Source of the DNA: Flectonema sp. DT1601
Lineage: Eukaryota; Euglenozoa; Diplonemea; Diplonemida; Diplonemidae
Length of the DNA: 64,000 bases
Direction: 5' to 3'
NCBI GenBank assembly: GCA_964019425.1
Contig: OZ025792.1
Span: forward strand, 1,054,001 to 1,118,000
This document shows, in pieces, positions 21,801 to 32,163 of the stretch (within the stretch, counting starts at the first letter, position 1; every line of letters starts with the position of its first letter). The translations under genes were made by a program, and so were the position numbers. The notes below the pieces were generated by a model, which had not been told where the DNA came from, did not search any database, and was given only the letters and a program-made list of their open reading frames with translations.

Positions 21801-21927
21801 GCAATACTGTCTTGTAGCATGTTGCTAATTGCACCACAGTCAGAAGGATGAAAAACGTCCCCACATGCCTGAAGGTACTTGCCGCCATACTGTGTGGGTG
21901 GCTGTGAGTGAAGAACATGTAAAACAT
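18835..21927 (-). CDS. Array gene 3: VPT-stalk multi-pass surface protein, mosaic N-terminus
   Basis: About 1030 residues; first ATG 21927, alternative MAAS start 21888, stop TAG. Just after the signal peptide it reads GAIETMAVYDKW, a version otherwise found only in gene 7, while the remaining ectodomain follows genes 1 and 2. The stalk (~244 residues) is broken three times by ARPIGTTAVP-type units. The linker reads IDKKTTETIEDVG, with [10 protein letters not shown] as in gene 6 and KIGGSYALG. The tail is the short PLT form ending IFEI. The frame is intact. Its mixed character is best explained by gene conversion among array members. Confidence 0.85.
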   Translation of the reverse strand: MFYMFFTHSHPHSMAASTFRHVGTFFILLTVVQLATCYKTVLLDAVGHGAIETMAVYDKWIYMFSDIRIRQFDPETTQCSVMTTKSYTSNIITATSITIGGTPYLVAAEPGKLHVFPILGGGSIDTANAMEFPYTGSCLELAAKGTTIYGACQNEGIIYFEMVKIAMGTVDSSGSFLQDIGSITVDESTGEIFFLSEYSTTTPGIKRLNNKGSSATYFNDVNRLKRIVACNGYVFAVGDNTFFGGLPVGRLAGRVKTNPGNMLDATCQHGDTPGVAYGIGPSLPVFDGGIAETVANAADEIIAVSDFIYTLKKSSGSCRLYGRMTPVPTAVPTAVPTAIPTAVPTAVPTAMPTTVPTAIPTAVPTVVPTTVPTVIPTAVPTAIPTAVPTTVPTAVPTVIPTAIPTAVPTTVPTAIPTAVPTAVPTAVPTTVPTARPIGTTAVPTAIPTAVPTAVPTAVPTAVPTAQPIGTTAVPTAIPTNVPTAVPAAIPTAVPTAVPTAVPTARPIGATDVPTAVPTIVPTAVPTAVPTSVPVIPTAVPTAVPTAIPTTVPTAVPTFPPTSIPTLIPTPMPSPLLPTPVPSTSVPETAAPPTEVPPAIDKKTTETIEDVGSAAAAASALGAGASAGPALRLVAISGSCRIGNENNSSREYPRPLHPTQWKIGGSYALGMVAGNVMISFGFAVLCFFMLKIAERGGTSCAPKLFNGLDTQGLLRFPSAPLFVFQFLYQGTTQGGMSLVSYPNTPFHFIIGFVTCCGCVAVPIFIFRECRKGVPSQAVYADDARYGLKRLLMGPGEWVSNHVELHWVNRYRTVIGSFRQEVVWFSIVEFASMLAISAMESLNTRTLIQCGHKKLFEGFLFLILLVLEAILWPHCRARDSAVDFVLLGLQAAALFCMAAGFYEENTGHYIFEVASTFLFASVMVLIVKSGIDVLVEGYILCKGIRTRVQQRHWEKNKKLDETSVVSESMPLTMSDALSPLPSMHPLASFSRTSNSGSVLTMRNLPTGEASSELSLMKQEFLDKNRNSEIFEI
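20222..20955 (-). repeat. 12-bp coding minisatellite (stalk of gene 3)
   Basis: About 244 residues. The repeat carries regularly spaced RPIG-containing spacers near 20405, 20525 and 20620, so a block of about 8-10 tetrapeptides plus one spacer has itself been duplicated. Confidence 0.9.
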
Positions 21928-22074
21928 AATACTCAAATAACTTCGTCAATCAATTCTACTCTGATGAGGGGCATCTTGTCAATTGAAACTTCTGCATAAT
22001 TGTGATAACTGATGCAAAGATGAGAATAAGGGAACAGAAAAGAAACTACAATAACCAAAACACACTCAGCCTAA

Positions 22075-22690
22075 TATAGGTTAAACGTGTAATCTAAGAG
22101 GATTATCTTTGTTAGTTCCGTGTTGATTATGAAAATCAACGTTATAAAAGGCAAAGAAGAGAGAAGATAAGAGAAGAGACACAAAGAAAGGATCGAGTGA
22201 TCGTTTCCTTAGCACTCCATGTTGATAACAGGACGGGCTCAACGTAAACAGCAGGAAGATAGAAGTGAACATTCACTACATGTGATCACATTCTGAAGAT
22301 AATAATGCTGAAGAAATAAACCTTATTAAGACCCAGGTAAGAATCGGTGATTAAGATAATCAAAAGAAAGATTGAAGTGAGGATGATTAACAGGAAGGAA
22401 CAACAAAGAACTCATCAAATTGAAACAGTTGACCTGTCGTCATCCTTGGATAAGTAAATAAAAATAAAAATAAAGATAAAGATAAAGATAAAGACAACTC
22501 ACTCAAGGCAGAGATAAGGAATCGCTAAACGCAGGCAACAAAGTCTTGGAATCAATAAGAATGCAAGATAATATAAAATAAAAGGAAAAAAAGAAAACAA
22601 AAAAAGGTTTGCCACGTGCAGCTGTGACTGCCACAGTTCAACATAGTTCTACCAAGTAAATGATTGAAAATGATCTACAAGTTGTTTAGT
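22075..22690. repeat. Block A upstream of gene 3 (longest uninterrupted copy)
   Basis: This copy is continuous through the word TTGAAACAGTTGACC to the end of the distal part. It therefore serves as the reference empty site for repeat E. Confidence 0.6.
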
Positions 22691-22697
22691 TGTCTAA

Positions 22698-22898
22698 ATG
22701 ACCGAGAGAATCGATCCCTTGTTATTCCATGCTTTATCATACAAGACGAACGCCTGCTTTGGACACGCTGGTTTGTTCACAGTAACTTCGGTGGTCGACC
22801 CGAATGCGTATGTAAAGCCAGGAAAAGCTCACATGGTAACAGTTATATCGCTACCAGCAACTGTGAGACTCTCACAGACGATAAGAGACGTAGAATAA
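22698..22898 (+). CDS. Small unknown ORF overlapping repeat D
   Basis: A 66-codon frame from an ATG, MTERIDPLLFHALSYKTN and onward, with ordinary amino-acid composition, unlike the surrounding A/K-rich frames. Its second half is in repeat D sequence, also present at 6376-6470 and 53436-53530. It may be the remaining end of the gene from which repeat D was copied. No family was recognised, and it could be a fragment. Confidence 0.25.
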   Translation: MTERIDPLLFHALSYKTNACFGHAGLFTVTSVVDPNAYVKPGKAHMVTVISLPATVRLSQTIRDVE

Positions 22899-23035
22899 CC
22901 TGGAACAAATGACTACCTAAACCCACCGTCCACGCGAGCAGACAGTGTTAGAGACGGCTGATAACGCCAATTTTCATCAAAGAGAGGGAGACCACGCCAC
23001 ATTAGATCAGAAAATATGAAATAAAGTAATGATAA
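22810..23035. repeat. Repeat D, untailed copy
   Basis: Matches the tailed copies at 6376-6605 and 53436-53640 from 'gccaggaaaagctcac' on. Here the sequence to the left is different, has no T-rich run, and contains the small open frame. Confidence 0.55.
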
Positions 23036-23156
23036 GAAAGAGAAATAATATCATAAAAAAGTGCACTAAAACAAGATATAGAAAAAAGATGTTACATGCC
23101 ATAAAACACTGTGGAATACGTAGTTTCAGGGGGGCTAGCATATATTTGTTTTTTGA

Positions 23157-23408
23157 TCAGCTGAGTTCGATCTCTTCTACTGCGGCTTGTTTTATAATAA
23201 CGAGTGCGAGGTCTCCTTCATCGGAGCTGTAGTCGTCTTTCTTACGCTTTTCCCAAGTGTTGGTGAAGATTTCATCCAAGGGTGTCATTGTACAGTCGTT
23301 ATCGTTATTATTATCCTGCAGAGTTTTTCTTAAAATCACGTGAAAACAATATTCTGGATGTTTAAAATGTCTGTCAAAATGGTCGAATGACAGACCTCGG
23401 TCTGTCAC
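23157..23408 (-). pseudogene. Family Y relic, C-terminal part
   Basis: The minus-strand frame contains FDHFDRHFKHPEYCFHV, then CTMTP, WEKRKKDDYSSDEG and a terminal VIIKQAAVEEIELS before the stop. Related pieces lie at 44687-44840 (WEKRKKDDYSSDEG, same ending), 31440-31860 and 58617-58810 (HFDKMYR, VTMTP). Sequence similarity kept at protein level in a dispersed family indicates a former gene or mobile-element protein. No known domain was recognised. Confidence 0.45.
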
Positions 23409-23499
23409 TACTTTGAGAATGTTTTGAAGTGATCACTCGTACACCAGCTTTGTTTAAAATGAATGCCAAAAGGAAAAAAAAGAGAAATGATTTGGGAGT

Positions 23500-24180
23500 G
23501 GGGCAACTTAGATATAAATCGGTTAACGCGTTAGCTCTAACAAATTAGACATCAATCATGCGAGTGGGGGCAAAAAAGAAATTTTGACAACGAAAAAACA
23601 GCAACGACTTTATTGCATTAAAAACAAAATTAATATCAAGTACTTGACTGAAAAGATATTTGTAGTTATTAATCAAAGAAAAATTACGTTTAGAAAAAAG
23701 AAAACAAGGGAAAACTATACTTTTTGCCTTATTGACCAGAAGACGTTATCGGATCTGGTAATTCGGAGACTACGTACTGCTATGCCCCGTAGTCTGTTGC
23801 AACTTACCCTTAAACAAAGTTAAAAGAAAAAAACAGTTCTTATTACAATCTGACAAGCGGCTTTTGTAATAAAAACAAAAAAAAGTATAACGTTTCGAGG
23901 ATATTCTAAAGTTCATTAATGAGGGCGTGGGGGGTGAAACCTTGACAATGTAAAAAAACGAAAATTGAAATTCCCGGAACAGTACCGAGGATCGTTCACC
24001 CCCAGTTGTCCAAAGCATTGTAATTGTATGGTGGGCTTACCGAAAGCTTTATAAAAGCACCACGAAAACTGGGCAGCACATCACTCAGCAAGAAATGAAA
24101 ACAAAAGGATCAGGCAAGACGATAATTAGTTTAAGGTCATGACGGAGTCGGACGTTTTTTTAACATAGAAAACTGTGGGA
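23500..24180. repeat. Modules T, H and right part of E
   Basis: T-like sequence at 23500-23552 is followed by an uninterrupted H (23571-23940), then E from 'gaaaattgaaattcccgg' to 24170. This H is the reference showing that repeat D was inserted into the H at 6160. Confidence 0.55.
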
Positions 24181-24224
24181 AAAAATTACGAAAAAAAAAA
24201 AAAAAAAATACTTCTGAGATGTTC

Positions 24225-25075
24225 GCATTTATTTTATCTGAAACACGTAGAATGGTATCACAAAACACTACACAAATAAAAAGTGCAGTTGATGTGACAA
24301 TAGCACTCGCAGCGTGATACGCGGAGTTGCTACCATGATATGATAGTCAAGAGAGGGAGAGAGAGAGAGAGAGAGAGGGAAAGAGAAAGAGGGAGAGGGA
24401 GAGGGAAAGAGAGAGAGAGAGAAAGAGCTTGTTGTATCTACTAGTTAGTTAGTGAGTGAGTACTAGAAATTCTAATCATCAGAAACTACAAAAGTATTGT
24501 TTTCAAGGGGAAATTAATCTTTTCTAAATCGTTTTGTTGGGAATGAGAGACATCAAGTAGTCTGAGCTGACCAACAGATCAGTAGCTAAACTGAATTAAC
24601 GACACCTTATGAGTAAGATGGAAATCAAATAACTTGCCGCGTGAAAACAGATCAATGCTAATTCATTAAAAGAAAATAAAAATAAATAAAAAGACATGGA
24701 GACAACATGAGTTTGTTTAAAAAAAAAAGTATCGAACTAACGATGATGAAATAAACAACAAGCCTAACTAAATATATTTGGTGGAGATGAAACAAAATAC
24801 TTTGTGGAGTATCACGGTAGTGGACTGAAGACTCATCGTGCGTTATCAGACTCGTCTGAGCTACAATTCCGGGGGAAAAAAAAAAGGGAGAGAAAAAATG
24901 ATTGGAGTAGTTCTAGCGAGGGTTAGCTCTTATGACGAACTTCTGCGAAAGCATTCGACAAGAATGTCCTCATTCATCGATCTAGTTCGATCCCGCCACT
25001 GAGTATTACAAGTGCGGGCTGGGCCCCCTCTTCATAAATCAGAAGTCTCTCAAGGTGTGAAGAAACACTGAAGAA
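24225..25075. repeat. Repeats B (GA tract 24350-24426) and C
   Basis: B is as in the two previous spacers. C here (24790-25075) is shortened and more diverged, with about 60 bases of the middle missing. Confidence 0.55.
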
Positions 25076-25654
25076 AATAAAAATAAATAAAAGGTCGCTC
25101 AACTTTTTCAAGAACCCGAAGTTGAACCGCGAAAAAACGTTTCACAAGTATTCTTAATAAAAGACAGTACTGAACTACAACGACGATGAAACAAAAATGC
25201 TGGTTAGCAAATAAAAGGGAAAAAAAAAAACTGTAGGGAACATAAGGACGATTTTTCTAAAAACAGATACAGAGACAATATGAGCAATATCAAGATGTAC
25301 AAAAAAGAAACAAAAAGATACTAATCTACTATTCCAATCAATACCACCATTGGAATAGTTTCAGATATTTGAGTATGCCATCTCTCATTTCTCTTGTGTG
25401 GTTAGTATCTCTTAATTCATCTTTTGACTGTTATCATAGAGTTGGCTCTCGGACGTGTTTCTTTTTGTTCTTTTAGTATCAAGCGAATCGAAATCACCCT
25501 TTGCTTTTTATATCTTTTTCTTGGTCACTACCATGCGACGTATGAATGTCGAGGAAACATTAAAAAGGGAGAGCAGATGGAAACAAGATTAGCGTAAGAA
25601 ATAAAAAACTGAGAGTCTCGTTAAAGAATAAAAGGGAAACAACAGGAATATCAA
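25076..25654. other. 3' flank of gene 4 (type 1)
   Basis: Near identical to the flanks of genes 2 and 3, with the hairpin at 25328-25338 and 25349-25359. No gene was found. Confidence 0.45.
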
Positions 25655-28594
25655 CTAAATTTCAAATATCTCGGAATTTCTCTTCTTATCCAGGAATTCT
25701 TGTTTCATTAAAGAAAGCTCTGAAGAAGCTTCCTCTGTTGGTAAATTCCTCATCGTCAACACTGAACCAGAATTCGATGTCCTTGAAAACGAAGCCAACG
25801 GATGCATCGATGGCAACGGCGACAACGCATCACTCATCGACAATCCCAAACTCGATCTCATCGGCATTGACTCGCTTACTACAGAAGTCTCATCAAGCTT
25901 CTTATTCTTTGCCCAATGTCTTTGTTGTACTCGAGTTCGAATACCCTTGCACAGAATGTATCCTTCAACAAGAACATCAATTCCTGACTTAACTATTAAA
26001 ATAATTACCGAAGCAAATAGAAAAGTAGAAGCGACTTCGAAAATGTAGTGTCCGGTGTTCTCTTCGTAGAAACCTGCTGCCATGCAGAAAAGAGCAGCTG
26101 CCTGGAGACCGAGGAGGACGAAGTCGACAGTGCTGTCACGTGCTCGACAGTGCGGCCACAGAATTGCTTCGAGTACAAGGAGAATTAGAAAGAGAAATCC
26201 TTCAAAAAGTTTCTTGTGTCCGCACTGAATTAAAGTTCTGGTATTGAGAGACTCCATAGCACTGATCGCAAGCATCGAAGCAAACTCCACAATACTAAAC
26301 CAAACTACTTCCTGACGAAATGATCCAATCACTGTTCTGTAACGATTCACCCAATGAAGCTCAACATGATTGCTGACCCATTCTCCAGGTCCCATCAACA
26401 GTCGCTTCAATCCATAACGAGCATCGTCAGCGTACACTGCCTGACTAGGAACTCCCCTCCTGCATTCTATGAAGATAACTATTGGAACAGCAGCACAACC
26501 ACAACACGTAACAAATCCTATTATAAAGTGAAATGGCGTATTCGGGTAGCTCACAAGAGACATCCCACCTTGTGTCGTACCTTGGTATAAGAATTGGAAG
26601 ACGAACAACGGAGCCGAAGGAAATCTCAGTAATCCCTGAGTGTCCAAACCATTGAACAACTTTGGGGCACAACTCGTACCTCCCCGTTCTGCTATCTTTA
26701 ATATGAAGAAACACAATACCGCAAACCCGAATGATATCATCACATTCCCAGCCACCATTCCAAGCGCATAACTGTCTCCAATTTTCCACTGTGTCGGGTG
26801 TAGAGGTCGAGGGTACTCCCTCGATGAATTATTCTCATTTCCAGCACGGCAGCTTCCAGATATCGCAACCAACCGCAAGGCTGGTCCCGCTGATGCACCG
26901 GCTCCCAAAGCAGAAGCCGCCGCAGCTGCCGAACCCACCCCTTCAACGGTTTCCGCCGTCTTCTTGTCGATCACTGGTGGAACTTCTGTTGGAGGTGCAG
27001 CAGTCTCAGGCACGCTAGTGGAAGGAACAGGAGTAGGAAGTAACGGAGAAGGCATCGGTGTCGGAATTAATGTTGGAATTGATGTTGGAGGTAATGTTGG
27101 CACAGCGGTTGGTACAGCAGTTGGTATTACAGGAACGGAAGTTGGCACTGCAGTTGGTACAGCTGTCGGTATGGTCGTCGGTACGGCTGTCGGAACAGCT
27201 GTTGTAACAATTGGTCGGGCTGTTGGAACTGCGGTAGGAACAACAGTAGGGGCAGCAGTTGACACTGCGGTCGGAATTGCTGTTGGAACAGAAGTCGGTA
27301 CAGCAGTAGGGACAGCCGTTGGCATAGCAGTTGGAACAGCTGTTGTACCAATCGGTCGGGCTGTCGGAACTGTGGTCGGTACAGCAGTAGGGACAGTCGT
27401 CGGCACCGCTGTCGGAATGGCTGTCGGAATTACAGTAGGAACGGTTGTCGGCACTACGGTCGGAACGGCCGTTGGAATTGCAGTAGGGACGGTTGTCGGC
27501 ACTACGGTCGGAACGGCTGTCGGAATTGCAGTGGGCACAGCTGTTGGCACTGCAGTGGGTATTGCCGTTGGAACAGCCGTTGGTACTGCAGTCGGAATGG
27601 CTGTCGGAACAGGTGTTATTCTTCCGTAGATGCTACACCTACCAGGTGATTTTTCGAGAGTGTAAATAACGTCTGAGACTGCAATAATTTCATCAGCAGC
27701 ATTTGTTACGGTTTCGGCAATTCCACCGTCGAAGACCGGAAGAGTGGGACCGATACCGTAAGCTACTCCTGGAGTGTCTCCATGTTGACAGGTTACGTCT
27801 AACATATTACCAGGGTTAGTTATTACACGGCTAGTTAACGAAGTAGCCAATCCACCGAAGAAAGTATTGTCTCCTATGGCAAACACATATCCGTTGCAGG
27901 CAACAATGCGTTTGAGTCTGTTCACGTCGTTGAAATATGTCACCCCAGTCGTTTTACTGCTTAGTAAACCGACACCTGGAGTATTGGTTGAGTATTCTGA
28001 GATGAAATATATTTTATTGGTGGACTCGTCTACGGTAATCGATCCGATATCGCTGTATCCTACGTAGCTTCCTGAGCTGTCTACAGTTCCCATGGCAATG
28101 TCTGCCATTTCGAAGAAAACTATCCCTTTGTTTTGACATGCGCCATAGATAGTAGTTCCCTGAGCAGCGAGTTCAAGACAACTTCCAGAGTATGGAAATT
28201 CCATCGCATTCGCAGTGTCAATTATACCACCAGCAAGAATAGGAAATACATGTAGCTTACCAGGTTCAGCAGCAACCAAATAAGGTGTTCCTCCGATAGT
28301 TATTGAAGTAGCAGTAATAATGTTTGAAGTGTAACCCTTTATTGACATAGATATGCACTGAGAAGTTTCAGGATCAAACTGTCTGATTAGAGTATCAGAA
28401 ATTGAGTACATCCACTTGTCATAAACAGCCATTGTTCCTAAACGAGGAGTGTATCCAGCACCACCAAGCAATGCTGTTTTGTAGCATGTTGCTAATTGCA
28501 CCACAGTCAGAAGGATGAAAAACGTCCCCACATGCCTGAAGGTACTTGCCGCCATACTGTGTGGGTGGCTGTGAGTGAAGAACATGTAAAACAT
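25655..28594 (-). CDS. Array gene 4: VPT-stalk multi-pass surface protein
   Basis: About 979 residues; first ATG 28594, alternative MAAS start 28555, stop TAG. The ectodomain follows gene 1 but has its own version of the middle strands (SYVGYSDIGS, then ESTNKIYFISEYSTNTPG). The stalk is shorter, ~187 residues, with two ARPI-type spacers. The membrane part has small unique changes (CGCAAVPIVIFIEC, shared with gene 5; HWAKNKK). The tail is the long RSSLGLS form, as in gene 1, but ends IFEI as in genes 2 and 3. The frame is intact. Confidence 0.85.
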   Translation of the reverse strand: MFYMFFTHSHPHSMAASTFRHVGTFFILLTVVQLATCYKTALLGGAGYTPRLGTMAVYDKWMYSISDTLIRQFDPETSQCISMSIKGYTSNIITATSITIGGTPYLVAAEPGKLHVFPILAGGIIDTANAMEFPYSGSCLELAAQGTTIYGACQNKGIVFFEMADIAMGTVDSSGSYVGYSDIGSITVDESTNKIYFISEYSTNTPGVGLLSSKTTGVTYFNDVNRLKRIVACNGYVFAIGDNTFFGGLATSLTSRVITNPGNMLDVTCQHGDTPGVAYGIGPTLPVFDGGIAETVTNAADEIIAVSDVIYTLEKSPGRCSIYGRITPVPTAIPTAVPTAVPTAIPTAVPTAVPTAIPTAVPTVVPTTVPTAIPTAVPTVVPTTVPTVIPTAIPTAVPTTVPTAVPTTVPTARPIGTTAVPTAMPTAVPTAVPTSVPTAIPTAVSTAAPTVVPTAVPTARPIVTTAVPTAVPTTIPTAVPTAVPTSVPVIPTAVPTAVPTLPPTSIPTLIPTPMPSPLLPTPVPSTSVPETAAPPTEVPPVIDKKTAETVEGVGSAAAAASALGAGASAGPALRLVAISGSCRAGNENNSSREYPRPLHPTQWKIGDSYALGMVAGNVMISFGFAVLCFFILKIAERGGTSCAPKLFNGLDTQGLLRFPSAPLFVFQFLYQGTTQGGMSLVSYPNTPFHFIIGFVTCCGCAAVPIVIFIECRRGVPSQAVYADDARYGLKRLLMGPGEWVSNHVELHWVNRYRTVIGSFRQEVVWFSIVEFASMLAISAMESLNTRTLIQCGHKKLFEGFLFLILLVLEAILWPHCRARDSTVDFVLLGLQAAALFCMAAGFYEENTGHYIFEVASTFLFASVIILIVKSGIDVLVEGYILCKGIRTRVQQRHWAKNKKLDETSVVSESMPMRSSLGLSMSDALSPLPSMHPLASFSRTSNSGSVLTMRNLPTEEASSELSLMKQEFLDKKRNSEIFEI
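27060..27615 (-). repeat. 12-bp coding minisatellite (stalk of gene 4)
   Basis: About 187 residues, with RPIG/RPIV spacers near 27205 and 27350. The pattern of units is related to that of gene 3 more than to genes 1 and 2. Confidence 0.9.
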
Positions 28595-28739
28595 AATACT
28601 CAAATAACTTCGTCAATCAATTCTACTCTGATGAGGGGCATCTTGTCAATTGAAACTTCTGCATAATTGTGATAACTGATGCAAAGATGAGAATAAGGGA
28701 ACAGAAAAGAAACTACAATAACCAAAACACACTCAGCCT

Positions 28740-29190
28740 AATATAGGTTAAACGTGTAATCTCAGAAGATTATTTTTGTTAGTTCCGTGTTGATTATAAA
28801 AATCAGCGTTATAAAAGGCAAAGAAGAGAGAAGATAAGAGAAGAGACACAAAGAAAGGATCGAGCGATCGTTTCTTTAGCAGTCAATTAAAGCGGGACAG
28901 GCTCAAGGAAAACAGCAGGAAGACAGAAGTGAACATTCACTACATGCGGATCATATTCTGAAGATAATAATGCTGAAGAAATGAACCTCATTAAGACCCA
29001 GGTAAAAATCGGTGATTAAGATAATCAAAAGAAAGATTGAAGTGAGGATGATTAACAGGAAGGAACAACAAAGAATTCATTGAACTGAAACAGTTGACCT
29101 GTCGTCATCCTTGGATAAGTAAATAAAAATAAAGATAAAGACAACTCACTCAAGGCAGAGATAAGGAATCGCTAAACGCAGACAACAAAG
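28740..29190. repeat. Block A upstream of gene 4
   Basis: Slightly diverged copy; the inverted repeat is imperfect ('gttgattataaaaatcagc'). It is uninterrupted at the E target word. Confidence 0.55.
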
Positions 29191-29989
29191 TTAACTTAGT
29201 TAGTATTAATAGTTATCAGTCAAAAGAAGGGGAGAGGGCGGGGAAATTCAATCGAACGCAAAAGTTTGTAGCACAACAAAACTTAACTTAGTTAGTTAGC
29301 AAAATACAGAACGGATGACTACGAGGTCGGGTAGCCCACATCAGTAAGGACCAATCGCGAATATTGTAGTTTTACGGTTGATGGTTTTATATTGAAAAAA
29401 CTAGAATAAGAAAAGAGAAATGATCTGGGGTGGGGACTTGGATAAATAAATCAAGGTTAAAGCTCTGGGGGAAATTTGATACGATGCGAAAAGATTTACC
29501 TGGGAAGAATGATCTGGGGGAAGGTGAAAATAAGAAGGAAAAAGATTGTTCCATTTACAGCATCGTTCTTTATAATGCAACTACCAAGAAAATAGAAACC
29601 CCGGAACAGTACCGAAGACCGTTCCAGTTAAAGTTAGTATTAATAATTATCAGTCAATCAAAAAAAAAAAAAAAAGCAAAATCTCGTAGGACAACAAACA
29701 AGTTGGTTTAGGGCTAAGATTAAAAACAATCTTTCTTCGGACCATGCCCCTTACCCAGCCCTCTTCAGCGAAGTCTTAGTTAGTATCATTAATTTTAGAA
29801 CAGAAAAGTGAGAATAAGAAAAGTAGAGATTAGTAAAAGAAAAGTATTCATTTCTGCAGTTTCCTAACATCAAAAGGGTAATAGAATATGTAGTTTCAGG
29901 AGCCTTAATCTTATACTACTTATCCCTTTTTAGGGGAGTATTAATGGTTATCAATCAACTAAAAAATCAACAAAATTTTAATTAATGCA
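29191..29989. repeat. Repeat E partial copy and flanking fragments
   Basis: E occupies about 29286-29628 with internal losses and a T fragment at 29432. It is followed by a 'ttagtattaataattatcag' fragment (29636-29790), also seen at 9287-9420 and 50724-50830, and by a piece shared with 8850-8960. Confidence 0.45.
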
Positions 29990-30187
29990 ATTTGTTAGTA
30001 AGCAAAACACAGAACAGAGGACTACGAGGGGTCTGGGTAGCCCGCATCACAATCGCGAAGTTTGGGATGCGTAGTAGTTTTATAGCTTCGGCTGGAAGTG
30101 ATCGACTTCCAGCTCCCACCTTGCCCAGAGGCTAACAGGTTGTAAACAGCTTAAGAAAATAAAAGAGAAATGATCTGGGAGTGGGGG
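29990..30187 (-). mobile_element. Repeat E, left portion of an interrupted copy
   Basis: E runs from 'ttgttagtaagcaaaacaca' to 'gggagtggggg', where a 334-bp H segment intervenes. E resumes at 30522 after a repeated 42-bp stretch. Confidence 0.55.
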
Positions 30188-30521
30188 TGAAACTTTGACA
30201 ATGTAAAAACAGTAACAACTTTAGATATTAAAGAAAACAAAATTAATATCAGGTACTTGACTGAAAAATATTTGTAGTTGTTAATCAAAGAAAATTACCT
30301 TTAGAAAAAAGAGAAAATAAAAAGAAAAAATATAAAGATATAACTATATTTTTTTTCTTATTGACCAGAAAACGTTGTCGAATCTGGTAATTCGGGGACC
30401 ACGTACTAACAGGTTGAGCGTCCCAGGCCCTGTAGTCCGTTACAACTTACACTTAACCGAAGTTAAAAGAAAAAAACAGTTCTTATTCTAGCTAGTTCGT
30501 AGCACACGAACTAGCTAGAAT
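30188..30521. repeat. H-type segment inserted in E, bounded by 42-bp direct repeats, ending in a hairpin
   Basis: The segment is H sequence. Its right end is a perfect 16-bp inverted repeat: ATTCTAGCTAGTTCGT at 30485-30500, and its complement at 30506-30521, with a 5-nt loop. The E sequence at 30146-30187 is repeated at 30522-30563, as expected for an insertion with a long target duplication or a staggered-break repair. Confidence 0.55.
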
Positions 30522-30880
30522 ACAGCTTAAGAAAATAAAAGAGAAATGATCTGGGAGTGGGGGGAAGGTGAAAAAAATAAAAAATCTTCTTTCTTTCATA
30601 TACATCTTTCTTTATAATACGACATGTGCCATGTGCACTCCACAAAAGGAAAATAGAAAACCCCGGAGCAGTACCGAGGATCGTTCACCCCCAGTTGTCC
30701 AAAGCATTATAATTGTACTGTGGGCTTACCGAAAAGCTTTAGGAATGTACCACAAAAAAAACTTGGGCAGCACATAGCCATATCACTCAGCAAGAAATGA
30801 AAACCAAAAGGATCAGGTAAGATGACAGTCAGTTTAAGGTCATAACTGCGCCGGACCAACGAGTAAAAGCATTATAATTG
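30522..30880 (-). mobile_element. Repeat E, right portion of the interrupted copy
   Basis: Begins with the duplicated 42 bp and continues to 'actgcgccggacc', the usual right end of E. Confidence 0.55.
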
Positions 30881-30969
30881 TAACGGTAAAAAAAAAAAAA
30901 ATAAATAAAAAAGATCTGACATGTGCAGCTGCGACAGCCATCAACCTTGTTCTTCTAAGAAAATCACCA

Positions 30970-31270
30970 ATTACGAAAAGAAGAAGGAGATGCACAGATG
31001 TACAAGTAATCCACATCAAGAGTGAACCTGTATGGTATTCTCAACCTCCAATACCCGAGAAAATTAATAAATACATATCCGCAGAGAAGGCGAAAGCCTC
31101 CGTGAACGAATACAACATATGCATAAAGTGTATGTGGCGTCTGTGAAGTGTCACGAAACGTGATGCCATCCAAAGACTAACATTTGTATCAATTAAACAC
31201 AACTTGAAATTACGAAAGCCGATAGGACCTGTTTTCCGTACAAAGACAAGTCGCATTAAAAAAAAAGAAA
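30970..31270. repeat. Repeat G, diverged copy
   Basis: Shares 'gcagagaaggcgaaagcctc' with 43510-43545 and the 'gtctgtgaag' word with the other G copies. It ends in a long A run (31260-31287). Confidence 0.5.
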
Positions 31271-31439
31271 AAAAAAAAAAAAAAAAGTGAAAATTTTGAA
31301 ACCGTAAAAACAGTAACAACTCTAGGTATTAAAAAAAAAAAGGATAGATAGATAGTATCATTAATTTAAGTACTGAAATGAGCATAAAAAATAGAGATAA
31401 GTAAAAGAAAAGCATCCATCTGCAGTTACCTAACATTTA

Positions 31440-31860
31440 GGGTAATAAAATATGGTCCCATATTCGCAGGTGTCATTGTAACATCCATATCAGACTGAGC
31501 TTTTAATAGCATCATATGGAAACTATGTTCTGTAGTTCGGTACATCTTGTCAAAATGATCGATTTTTTGTCTTTAAGAATGTCATGAATGATCATGGATT
31601 CAGATGAGACTAGCGCAACAATAAAGTGTGTCATCCTTGTTTTCGCTTTATGAAAAATAAGTGCTGGCTGTATCAGGATATTCGAAATCTGCCGGGTTAA
31701 CGAAGTACTCAATTTTCCTATTGAATTTGGTCATGCAAGCCATGTTAAGTACCTGTAGCGAGAACCAACCATCTGGTGATGGTTTATGCTCTGAGTTGTT
31801 CGGTTTGAGTTTTAGAGATTCTTTATAGTATCGTTGGTAAGCCGAAAATAACAAGATTCA
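31440..31860 (-). pseudogene. Family Y relic
   Basis: Minus-strand frames carry MTHFIVALVSSESMII and DILKDKK, shared with 58617-58810 (MAHFIVALVSFKSMII and DILKDKK). An upstream part carries LKLKPNNSEHKPSPDG, shared with 32700-32790. Several stops and frame changes show it is decayed. The product is unknown. Confidence 0.4.
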
Positions 31861-32162
31861 AGTACAGTAGGTTTAGAAACCTGCCCAAAATCAATCACAC
31901 ACACTTAAACTGTGGTGAGGGTAATATAAAAGTTTAGTGCAGATAGAAAATGAAGAAATAAAAAAGTAAACAAAAAAAAGTGGTTTATGATCTGAGTTGT
32001 TGGGTTTGAGTTTTAGAGATTCTTTATGGGATCGTTGTTGGTTGTTTTGCAGAAAACTAAAGTTAATTCTATCGATATATAATAGATAGATAAGGAAGTC
32101 CAATACATTGCGTACTGCGCATCACTGATACAGCAAACTAAAGAGCATCGGGTTAAGAAAAG
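31842..32162. repeat. Direct duplication, first unit
   Basis: The unit runs from 'gccgaaaataacaagattc' to 'agagcatcgggttaag'. The second unit at 32433-32908 repeats it with about 155 extra bases in the middle (32561-32720). The extra bases are Family Y sequence, so the first unit probably lost them. Confidence 0.6.
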
Positions 32163-32163
32163 T

